The position numbers were made by a program, and so were the translations under genes. Below, one piece after another: positions 33,613 through 43,976 of a stretch of 64,000 bases of DNA. Position 1 is the stretch's first letter, and every line of letters starts with the position of its first letter. Below the pieces are notes generated by a model. It saw only the letters and a program-made list of their open reading frames with translations. It searched no databases and was not told the DNA's origin. The DNA is from Xanthostigma xanthostigma (taxonomy: Eukaryota > Arthropoda > Insecta > Raphidioptera > Raphidiidae), in NCBI GenBank assembly GCA_963575645.1, contig OY754465.1, positions 38,776,401-38,840,400 on the forward strand, written 5' to 3'.

Positions 33613-36600
33613 TTAGTCATCTCCGCCAGTCATGACTTCCATGAATTCTGTAACAAAAACCAAATTTAGTTAACATTCTAAAATATTTCATTCTAATTTG
33701 CAATTATATTAGAAAAAGAAATTTACCATCGAAGTCAACAGTTCCAGATCCATCAGAATCAATTTCAGCAATCATCATGTCCAAGTCTTCGGCGGTAATT
33801 TTGTCGTCAAGTTCTTTCAAGATTTCTCTTAAGACGGCAGTGGTGATGTAACCGTTTCCTATAAAAAAATATGATTCAAAGTTAGCCGTTAAGAAATATC
33901 TTCAATGATTAAGTAAAACTAATTTTATTTATTTTATGTAATCCGAATATTTCTTTTGTAAAAAAATATAAAATGAAAGCTACATATTTATGTAAATTAT
34001 TTATAATTTTAAAGAGCTTCTTAATTTGCCATTTGAACAGATTCTTAGCTAGCTACTCGGTAAATCATTAATGAGTAATAAAATTATAATCAAATCTTTG
34101 ATTAACGTCTGATTACTCTTCAATAATAGTATATTGTGCGACTAGTGAGAGAAGGAGAAGATTCCATGAGCGTGAAATTTGCCGCACGAGCGCAGCGAGT
34201 GCGGTAAAACACACGCGAGTGGAATATTCTCCTTCGATCAATAGTCGCACATAATACTTTATTCAACTAGCAGGAGTAATATGTAATCGGGGCCCTGATA
34301 ACAGAGGGAAAAATAATAAATCACTTCATTGATTGACGTACCACCGTCAGTGTATACACAAGATTGCCATGATTTCGCTGAATTGCGATGCTGTTTTCAT
34401 ATAAGTATACAATACCGCCTACCACGTTCCTCTTGGTCCAGAAGCTACTTGCAGTTTTTTTCATTATTTAGCGCTTGGGCTTGCTACTGAGTTTCTATTG
34501 GTCCAGAAAATTCATTATTACACTAGTGAAGTAATATATGATTTCTCCCACGCCAGAAAATTCATTATTACACTATAGTGAAGTAATATATTATTTCTCC
34601 CACGTTTAGCAGGGCCCCGAAATTACATATTACTCACGCGTGTTGAATAAAGAAAATTATCAACCAATTTTTCAGAGAGTATGTTAACAAAAATTATTTA
34701 ATTTTTTATCAATTAATTGACGTTTGGTCCGGATTAAAATTATAAAACACTTGAAAAAATTTTACAAACACGATTTATTATTTCACTCAGCGATTGTTTC
34801 GAGCTTTTAATCTTCAGAAGTTCCAGAATGTGTACCTATTTAATATTATGAAATCATCATTGAGTAAATTTAAATAAAAGAGACAAGTTAACCGCATTGT
34901 CTTTCTTGTAAAGAATTTTGTTGGTCCGCGAACTACCTTTTGGATTTTTTCGATACAAATGAATAACCTAATTATGTGGAACCATTAATGACATATCTAC
35001 CGATTTATTAAATATGGTAGAAATCGCAATTAACAATTTTCGTTCATTAGTAAACTACCCTAGCCTAAGATTTTTATTGACGGAATATTATGTATACCTT
35101 CTTTGTCGTACAATCTGAAGGCTTCTTTAAGTTCCTGTTGCATAGCTTCAGCGTCTTCCTCAACCAAGAACCGGGAAGCAAGGGTTACGAATTCTTCGAA
35201 TTCAAGTTCTCCTGAACCATCGGCGTCTACTTCAGCGATAATTTCTGCCAGCATTTTGTCAGTGACTGAAATACCCAACATGTTCAAGATGGTTCTGACC
35301 ATGGTGGTGCCGATGCAACCCTTCTTTTCCTGGTCAAAGGCATCGAAAGCGTTCTTCAACACTGTAAATATAAATAATATTAAATTATAAAAGGAATACA
35401 CACCGTAAAAGCTACAACCGTAGTTAAATAAGTCGAAACGCCTTGTCTTATTTTTTTCAAATTCTATCAATAAAGATCAGAAAAATTAAAAAAAAATTTA
35501 TGCTGAAAATAAAAAAAAAATCATTTTTTTATTTTAATTTAATTTAAAATTACACAAATTCTGAACCGTAATGTTATTTTTAATAGTAATTTAACAAGGA
35601 AAAATTTTGTTATTTTTTCACTTAATGGAAAATCGATTTTAGCATTTTTATTTACTTTTTTGTATACTTACAGGCAATTTGTTCTTTGTCAAGATCCTCC
35701 TGTAAACAAAAAATAGTAAATTAATAACAAAATATCTTACAAAATAATATAAATAAATAAAGATATGTGATCATCCTTTTATTTAAGAATTAGAAAATTG
35801 ATTCTTTACACCTTCATGTTTCCTTAAAATTTTTAAATTGTGTAATAAAGATTAGTAGTACGTAAATTTTGGCAGTTGATTTTTGATAACAAGCAGTTCT
35901 TAGTTTGAAATATAAAAAATTTAAATACCTTTACGTACTGTACTTATTTCGTAAAATTATTTTGTACAAATATTTTTTGATGTGACACAAAATAACGTTG
36001 AAAAGATTTATTGATTAGCATTGTTCTTTACTTCAAAATAATTAATGTTATAAAGAAAAAAAATATTCAAGTTATTTATATCTTTTGTAATATGAAGGTT
36101 GATTCACATTCTTATATCACATATCAGTTAAATTAAATTAGTGAATAAACGGTGTGTTTTTTGGAAAATCATTTTTGCATAATTATAATATTTGAATCCA
36201 TATAAAAAGATAAAATCTTTAACTTCATTATTATAAGTTTTTATCAAAATTTTGACTTACTGTAGTCTATCTATATACTAAATTTGCGTATTTCAGAATT
36301 TTTTCTGTCGCTCATTTGGTTTGTTTCGAGTTAATTTATAAATGAGTGAACTGATTTTGTTTGAGCATTCTCCTTTCCATCAGGGAATTAAACAGGCAAT
36401 AGGTATATAATTCCGATTCTCTAAACGACTGAGCAGTATTCAAAGAACTGACAATGCAATCGAGGACGCTAGTAAAGGGTATCTATAAATTATTTCTGCA
36501 AAATTAGATGACACTGTTTAGATGAAAATTGAAAGTTCTATTTTATGAATATCCAAAAGAGGCACTTATATTTTGAAAAAAAATGGTATAGTATCAATTT

Positions 36601-37165
36601 CGTTAGTGCGCAGAAAATGGAAAATCTGCAGCGACTTGGTCTCACGTATTTTTCACAGAAACCGAACCATCGATTTTAAATAAACTTTGTTGTTAGCTGC
36701 CATTCACTAACATTTATGTTTCTAGGTAAAATGTTATCCTTTTGCACAAAAATTTTGAAACTGACTCATCAGTCCAGATAAGTATCCTATGAACTGAACA
36801 TTAAAGTCGTTAAATACAGACAACTAAGATTTTTTATAATTCAAAGATAATAAAAAGACCGACTAAGCATTTCTAAATTACTAACATTTTCAAAAAAATG
36901 TCTTAAAATATCAAATGAGGCGAATAATCAATTTGGAATAATATTCAGGACTTAAAATATTTGCTTTGTTAAGAATATAAGTTCTTCAGCTGATATTGGC
37001 TGCTGTATTAAAAATCCACTGTAATTTATTGTTGTAGCATTGCCAGTTATAAACTGATAATCCAAATTAAAAACGAAAATTTAAAAATTAATCACTGCCT
37101 TTTACACAAAAAACACAAAATTCGTTTTCACAAAAAAAATTGTAAAATCAAAATGAATGTACCAT
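33613..37165 (-). CDS. TpnC: Troponin C, copy 3
   Basis: Coding exons on the minus strand: 37163-37165 (ATG, uncertain), 35672-35699, 35098-35361, 33727-33858 and 33613-33647. Lengths 3+28+264+132+35 give 153 residues. It reads [15 protein letters not shown] near the start and ends [13 protein letters not shown]-hand loops: [13 protein letters not shown] (degenerate), [14 protein letters not shown] (intact), [15 protein letters not shown] (degenerate), [14 protein letters not shown] (intact). It differs most from the others in the linker after loop I ([11 protein letters not shown]) and in [13 protein letters not shown], so it is probably the earlier-diverged paralogue. The four main exons are certain; the ATG exon is not. 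Intron 3 contains a nested transposon insertion. Confidence 0.92.
34127..34645. mobile_element. Composite foldback element inserted in an older repeat
   Basis: The flanks 34087-34126 and 34651-34745 together match the uninterrupted repeat at 59790-59942, so this stretch is an insertion, with AATAA on both sides (34122-34126 and 34646-34650). Inside are a hairpin, 34132-34180 against 34203-34255, with GCGCAGCGAG in the loop; an inverted pair around GGGGCCCTGAT (34290) and CAGGGCCCCGA (34610); and a tandem 52-bp duplication (34502-34606). It lies in intron 3 of troponin C copy 3. Confidence 0.6.
37163..37165 (-). CDS. TpnC: Candidate first coding exon of troponin C copy 3
   Basis: ATG followed by GTACATTC on the minus strand, preceded by a CAACAA leader (the complement of the TTG run at 37166-37182). 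Phase 0 fits exon 2. The donor is weaker than in copies 1 and 2, so the true ATG exon may be elsewhere upstream. Confidence 0.4.
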
Positions 37166-38032
37166 TGTTGTTGTTGTTGTTGTGGAAACTAGGCTTCACT
37201 TAGAAATTCACTAAATTGTGTTGTAGCACCGTGGAAGCATTAACTCCGAAAATGCAGGTCTGTCACGATAGTTTATATGCTTTTTGGTGATTTCTGTTGG
37301 AACCAGTGGGGATAATCTAAATTCTTCCAGAGCTCAATATAATTCTTTTCGTGCTTTACGCACAGCCGCTTTTGCGTTGTGGTCTACATTTAGTTTTGCG
37401 ATCATTATAGCATCTTACAACTGTTTTACTCCAGGGTTGTCACAAATCATTAAATAAACCACCCACAATTGGATTTTTGAACGAATTTTATTTTTGATAT
37501 AAATTGAAAGATCACATATAATTTTTATAGCAATACTATTTTAAATTTTGAAGTTATGTTTCTTTTGGCGAGTTATGAAAAAATTACGATCGTTACATTA
37601 AACACTGTAACATCAAAATTAACAGAATGAAGTTTCTCGCAGAAAAAGGTTAGCAACAAAATATAGGCTACCAACAGAATAGACGTAGGGACTTTTGCCT
37701 TACACTAGTAGACATGCCTTCGTCATATATAGTTATAGTTGTTTTTCGGTTCCCTGAGTGAAGAGGATAGAGTATGGTAGAGACCACGTACGCGTACGCG
37801 TAGCGTCGAATAGCTCACTTGATGCTAATGTCACTCGTCTTTTCACCACGTTCTTATACCAACTTGCTTTCTGTGTATGTCGGGTGGAAATTTTAAACTA
37901 ATTTCCTGATGACATAGAGACTTGAAATTTTTAACGTAACTCAGAATTAGATCACAATACGAGAAAATACTAAAAGAAAAAAATAATAAAAGAAAAAAGA
38001 AATTTCAATAAATACATAATATAATTCATTCT
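37166..38032. other. Upstream region of troponin C copy 3; no gene seen
   Basis: Begins with a (TTG)n run that would be the CAACAA leader of copy 3. A short alternating piece, ACGTACGCGTACGCGTAGC, lies at 37786-37804. No other feature is recognised. Confidence 0.4.
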
Positions 38033-38090
38033 TACGTCGTAGCTCAGTTGGTTAGAGCGTCGTGCTAACAACACGAAGGTCGCGGGTTCT
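38033..38090 (+). pseudogene. Truncated tRNA-Ile-like sequence
   Basis: TAGCTCAGTTGGTTAGAGC forms a D arm. The anticodon arm CGTGCTAACAACACG has loop CTAACAA, where isoleucine tRNA (AAT) would read CTAATAA. Then GGTCGCGGGTTC starts the T arm and the match stops, so the 3' half of the T arm and the acceptor stem are missing. Box A and B remnants followed by unrelated sequence suggest a SINE head rather than a working tRNA. Confidence 0.65.
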
Positions 38091-39957
38091 ACTTTTTTAA
38101 CTTGTAGGATTTGAAACGAAAAACGTGGGGCGCATGCGACAGTAATATAAAAGGTGTAGAGAGTAGCTATCAATGAAAAAATCTATGAGATAAAACGAAT
38201 AATGCGCCCTACATTTTTCCTTTCAAAAAAAAAATAGTTTATATTTTTTAGTTCATTTTGAAAAGGTGTATATTAAAATTATTTTTTATTTATTTTAGTT
38301 TATTATCTTATTAACATAAATGATTTGCATTCAAACTAAAAACTAGTTTTTGATCACACCAAAGATGTATAACTTCTAACGCGCATACATACGTACACGC
38401 ATCCAATTTTTTCAATAAAAAAATGTTATATTTAATTGAAAAATTAATTTTTAAGCCAAGTTCCGAGGACGCGCCTAAGGGATCCGAACGTGTGTGACAT
38501 CATAGTGTTGTATGTACAGTTAAAAGTAAAAAATTCATTATTTTTTTGGTAGTAGGTATGTCTTAACACATATGAAAATACCCCCAAATTCGAACATAAT
38601 GGCGTCACAAATATTCCGGGCCCGTTTTGTAGTTACGTGATATTTTTATAGTTTTTATAGATTCTAATTAATTTCTTATAAATTATCTGTGACATTAAAC
38701 ATTTTTTCTTTCCGTATTTCAATATTTCATCATCATTGTCATCAGCTTTTATTATTGTATGACCACATATACAAGGTCCTACGCATTTTAGAAGGAATCA
38801 GTCGTGCCATTTATCCATGTTCAGATCAAAATCGTTTGAGCCACTTCCGAGTTAAAAAAAAATCCCATTCTTAACCTTTTATATTTTAGCGGTTTTTAGA
38901 GGCCGCTTCTCTTACATTTTATCTAGAACAGAATTTACTATTTTCTCTCGAGGTGTAACCGTCCTGAGCGTGCATGTAACATTTGAGCCTAATCGATTCA
39001 GTGGTTTAGGCTCTTAGTACGACCACACACAGACAAATTGACTGACGACAGTTAGCAAATAGACAAATAAACAGACTGACACATTTTTTATAGATTTTAG
39101 GAAATCTGAGAATGTGTAAATTGGTGAAAAACTCAAAATTGTTCTTATTTACATAAATGAGATTGTTTACCAAGCTAAATGTTTTTCAAGATGCCTACAA
39201 AAATGTTTGTAGGGGAAAATCGCACAAAAAAAGTATGTTAAATACATACAAGCGCGTTGCGCATACATCGTTTTAAAAAAATTGTTTCGTTTACTATTTT
39301 TTTGGAAATTATCAAAACCATGCTTTTTATTATGAAATCATTTTTTCTGATAATGCTTTCTTCAGTTCGGCAGTGTTCACTCAAAACTCCATTTTAGATA
39401 GTACGATATAGTGGGAGGTATGTACTAAATTGTTCACCCCTGGCACAATTACATAGTTCAAAAATACAGAATTATCAAAATACAGAAGGAAAACAACTGT
39501 ACGGACAATGTTTTATGTATATGTCGATCTCTGTTTGTTTTCTGTCCGCCGTATTGTTTGATCTCTGTTTATTATGATTTTTGGAACTGTATGGCATAAA
39601 TCTTGCAAAAATATTTATGTACCGAATAGAATATTATTTTCTGCATGTGTTGCGCGGTATTTTCTAATTATTTACATTGTGCTTTGTAAACTGCATTTTC
39701 ACTATGATCGTATTTTACCTTTTGTTTCCGCAATGTCAAAATTCAAGGTTTATTTATACACTAGATATCCCACCTGGCTTCGTCCGGGTACGCTTGTTTT
39801 GGTCGTATGCTCGAATTTATAATTAAATAATTAATTAATTAATATGTAACTCACTTACTTATAACTTTTTTTAATTTTTTAGTTGTTTTTTCATAGACGA
39901 TATCCAGCAACAATTAAAATACAATTAAGCTTACAAATCTCTAAAAATTTTATCACA
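38091..39957. other. No gene seen
   Basis: AT-rich sequence. The first 120 bases may be the body of the SINE above (CGTGGGGCGCATGCG, later ATGCGCCC). Positions 39760-39800 carry a degenerate tail motif (CCCACCTGGCTTCGTCCGGG) like the repeat at 39958. Confidence 0.4.
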
Positions 39958-40135
39958 TACTAGCGGTCTCGCCCGGTTCCACCCAGGTGAAAAAGAACGA
40001 ATGGGAAAGGGGCATGAGTACGCACATTCATCTTAGTTTACCGAGATGAATCAGTAGTTTCTGAGATTAGTTAGTTCAACCAACCAAACAAACAAACTCC
40101 TCAGCTTTATGGAATAGTATAAAGATATGGTTATA
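39958..40135 (+). repeat. Dispersed SINE/LINE-tail repeat, shorter copy
   Basis: Starts ACTAGCGGTCTCGCCCGGTT and ends with AAACAAACAAACTC then CAGCTTTAT. A longer copy lies at 52131-52470 in the same orientation; here about 170 internal bases are missing between the TTTACCGAGATGAAT and CAGTAGTTTCTGAG blocks. ACTAGCGGTC...CAAACAAACAAAC is a common tail architecture of insect SINE/LINE families. Confidence 0.75.
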
Positions 40136-42154
40136 AATAATACCAACGACCAAAAAATTCTGAAACCCATTACAACACGAATTATAGCAATTGAAATGTT
40201 GTAATTTTTGCATATCTATTTTGTTTTTTTAAAGTGCTATCCTACAATTTCTGCTAGAAATATTACGGAAGTGTTGTAAAATTCAACTGAGCTATATTCG
40301 CCCACCCCCTCTCCTTGGCCGTAGCTTTTAATCTAAAAGAGATCCAGACATTGGGTTGTGCTCACTGTGATCAACGCAATTTGTTCTACAAACATTTAAA
40401 TTTCAAAAATATGTTAGATTTTGAATTTTGAAATTGTTTAATACATATACATCGTAAAAATGCAGTTTTTGATGAAAGTAAAATTGTATTTTTTTTAATT
40501 TACCATGCTTGTAGTAAAAGACACGTCGATCTAGCGAACACAAATAACGTCTTTATCATTTCTGATTTAAAAAGTGTATCTGCTTAAAGTTTAAAAAAAT
40601 CACAAATAACCTTAGAATTATTGTAACATTAATTAAAAAAGGTTTATGACCATTGGAATTAGTATAATTTGTTTTATAAACATACTCAATTTCAAAAATG
40701 TTTTAGACTTTTAGAGATTTATCATTAGGTATAGTGAAAGATTAATCCAAATCGGTTTTTATGGTTTCTGAGATAATAATCGTTAATTATCACCAATTTT
40801 AATTCATATTTTCAATTTACTATATAAACTGAAAATCCAGTTGATATTCAAGTTTAGTTCTATTCTTTGTTAATTCAATAATTTTACTTAAAGTATGATC
40901 GAAATATTACAGACGTGGTAATGCGTAAATTTCTCTTAATGAAGAGATTATTAGTTTTGGCATCTGCAGTTGCTTTTGATCATAAAATTTTATGTTTAGC
41001 TATTTCAACATAACATTCATTTCTAAACTTTGCAATTGAGAGTCAAAAAATCAAACCAGACCAATTCCTGATGTTATTTTAGAATTGATTGTACAATAAT
41101 GGATTCAGGTTACGTGAAAACATTAAATTTATAAATTATTTCCTGTTCTCGAATGTGGAATGTAGAGAAAAACTATAAACAAACCCGCAATGCAATTTAC
41201 AAGATAAAATATTTTTATTAAAAAATATTTTACTACGAGTAAAACAGAATCTGTGTTAAAAATTGAATTCTAAAACTAATTGGGTGCAATAGGTCAGAAA
41301 CATTTTTAAAATTTTATTTTAAATTGGGTATAATATATTATTGCTAGTAATTTTCTAACCCAAGTTGGCTCTTAGCAATTCTAAAGTTGGTTTACTCAAA
41401 CTAGACGGTGTCTGGCATGTTCAGTTTTTGTTAGTCTTTTATCTTTGCGCTGCGATTCACGGGAGTCACAAAAAATGGGTAATCTATTCGAAATAACTCA
41501 GATCGCTAATCCGAGTTCCCTATTCTTTGTGACTATTACTTTGCGAATCAGGGTTACAACGCAAATGTGAAAAGAGTGTTGATAGGCCAACTATGGACCG
41601 AGGAAAGAAACAGATTTCATGTAGACATTACAGCTAAAATGTTAGTTTTTGAATTTAATTGCGGCATTTGACATGTACGGAGTTTTATAATAAAGTTTTG
41701 AGTGAAACGGAGCTCTTAAAACGGGTTTCTGCAAATGAAAAAAAAATTACATAGTTAAAAAGTTAATAGATGTTTTTTTTAAATTTTTTTATATAAATTC
41801 CAACTTAAGATCTTTAGAAGATTCGTCACGATTACTCTCAAATGCAGTTTAACCGAAAATGGCCCTAACGATCTTGTTTTCCAATCGACATGTCATTAAT
41901 TTGTCAACATTCATTTGTTTCAGAAAATTTCAGAAAGGATATTTTACCGGTTAACGGAAAGCTATGATCGATAAAAGTTGATTGAGAAAATGAGTGCTGT
42001 GGAACAATTTAATCTTTCTGATTGAGAATTCATAATACGAAGTTCCGTTTGGTTTAGTATTAAAGTCAAATCTCTGGCACGGTATTGATATGAAATATGA
42101 ATAAGTCATACGATGAGTGACAACATACACGTGCTAAAGCAGAACGCACAAACA
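40136..42154. other. No gene seen
   Basis: AT-rich with no recognisable frame or bounded repeat. Confidence 0.4.
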
Positions 42155-42378
42155 TCGCGTATATAGATAGAAGCGTAAGCAGTCGTCTATGTGTGTACCT
42201 GCATAACTAAATATTTTAATTATAGACAAATCACACAACAATGAAGCTCCAATTTCGCAGTTCCGCCAGAGGAGTGAATCTGTGTCGCTCTTCTGGCCTT
42301 GCGTCAGGACGCTGCGTGGCCTCCACAGTTAGAGCGAACTTGGACAGTGATTCGTATAACAGTCTAGATTGACTTTGT
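42155..42378 (+). promoter_or_regulatory. Core-promoter-like GC-richer island, orphan
   Basis: A TATATAG box near 42160 is followed about 20-30 bases later by AGTCGTCTATG. There is then a GC-richer stretch unlike its surroundings, with a 43-codon frame (ATG at 42241, starting MKLQFRSSARG) and a second short frame starting MSLSKRAFKQS at 42383. No downstream plus-strand gene is visible before the retrotransposon. It could be a promoter plus first exon, an old LTR, or chance. Confidence 0.25.
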
Positions 42379-42465
42379 AAAAATGTCGTTGTCTAAACGT
42401 GCATTTAAGCAGTCATTATGTGCCTGGCCATTTCGTAAAATAACGCTACATTATCTAAATACATA

Positions 42466-42665
42466 TAAAACCGTGACTGACTGATCTATCAAAGCACAGC
42501 TCAAACCACTGGATGGATTGGGCTGAATTTGACACACAGATAGTTATTATGTCATCAATTTTGAAATTTATTAGAGGGGTCTACGCCGAGAAAGGAGTAA
42601 CTATGCCAAATAATGGGAATGCATCCGTGTTTCGTCTCAATCGCGTGTGAATCCGCGAGTAACGG
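42466..42665 (+). repeat. Dispersed repeat, shorter copy of 3368-3843
   Basis: AACCGTGACTGACTGATC, the CAGCTCAAACCACTG block, then directly the GGGGTCTACGCCGAGAAAGG block. This fits an internal deletion relative to the other copy. Confidence 0.7.
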
Positions 42666-43681
42666 CTACTAAAATATACAATTAATATCCGCCATGCTGT
42701 TCAACGTAAATCATTGGCCGATTTGCCCAACCATAGTTAGGCATATCGATTCTGTAAGGAATAGTAAATACAAACTGAAAAGAACAGAATAGCTATATAA
42801 AATCATTTATTGTTATAAACTTTTACAAATAAAATACCTAGAGTTGTTTGATATCATGATGTAGCAAAGCATTTAGTTTGAAATATCAACAAAAGTATTG
42901 CTCTTATCGATCCTCTAGACTTTTCATTGAGCACAATATGAAATGACCGCTAAACAACAGGATATTTCACAAAATTGCGCCATTTTACAAATGCTCAGGC
43001 ACATCATAATTTACTCAATTCTATGATGTCACGACGACATACACATTTATGTAAAATTCTTTCAATTCAGTCTCTAATTTCAAACATAGCTGATTTGTGC
43101 CTGATTTCTTATACAACTTTCAGCTTTTGACCTAAATTCAAAAAATATAAATTTGTTCTCAATTAAATGGATATATCTCCATTTAGTTGAAATGAAATGA
43201 CAAAGTTGTATTATGATGTGAGCACGTTTGTTAGAAAATCGGACTTGTGCGTATAATGATAAAAATAATGAACTATCGCTAGATTAGACAATCGCGCTGA
43301 TTTTCGTCAGTTTTTTTAGGATATTTTTTCAAAACCTGCATTTACCAAATTTATTTTAGTAAACGTTCATAATTTTTAAAAACTTATTGCAAAAATATGA
43401 TGAAATAGTATATTACACCACAAGGACCGAAAGCGTGATATCTTGCCCTGTGCGTCATGATGCCTGAGGCGAAGCCAAAAGGAAGGGTTATGAGTTTAGC
43501 AGGCTATGTATGCGTGTTTGTATTTACGGATGTTCCATCGTAGCGCCAAAACTATTCGATTTTGATAAATAAGGTGTCAATCGATTCGTTATCATGGCCC
43601 GGGTAACATAGGCTGGATTTATTTTTGAATTTTGGTCCCAGAGGTGAACAAATTGAAAACAAATAGAAAACAAATAATTTA
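42666..43681. other. No gene seen
   Basis: AT-rich. The open frame on the minus strand at 43524-43775 overlaps an inverted-repeat arm and resembles no family. Confidence 0.4.
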
Positions 43682-43976
43682 CATAAAAAAGAAGTTTAAA
43701 AACTAAAACCCGACTACAGAAAAGTATGAAACAAGAAAGTATTCTCATCTGAGGATAGCCGTGGTCGTATGCCATCGCATATAATATATGAGGCTCCTCT
43801 GGATATATAGCTGCACTTTGCCCTAGAGCTTATGATCGCTAACTAAGTATTGTTCAAATGTAATGTTTTGTTAGGGTAGGCGGCATATGACCAGTAACCT
43901 CGGCTATCCTCAGATGAGAATATTTTTTTGTTTCATACTTTTCAGTAGTCGGGTTTTAGTTTTTGAACTTTTTTTT
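43682..43976. repeat. Inverted repeat adjoining the retrotransposon
   Basis: The left arm, 43682-43774, contains AACTAAAACCCGACTAC and CTCATCTGAGGATAGCC. The right arm, 43882-43976, contains their reverse complements. About 93-bp arms surround a 107-base spacer. The right arm is cut at its outer end by the retrotransposon, which therefore inserted later. Confidence 0.8.

Noticed and set aside
35103-35390. Plus-strand frame rich in Ser/Ala
   Set aside because: Antisense shadow of troponin C copy 3 exon 3; the same happens opposite copy 2 near 21361-21543.
36240-36262. Alternative first exon for troponin C copy 3 ending at a GTAAGTC donor
   Set aside because: No ATG in a suitable phase upstream of that donor.
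38033-38090. Functional tRNA gene
   Set aside because: The 3' T-arm strand and acceptor stem are absent; only a tRNA-like fragment remains.
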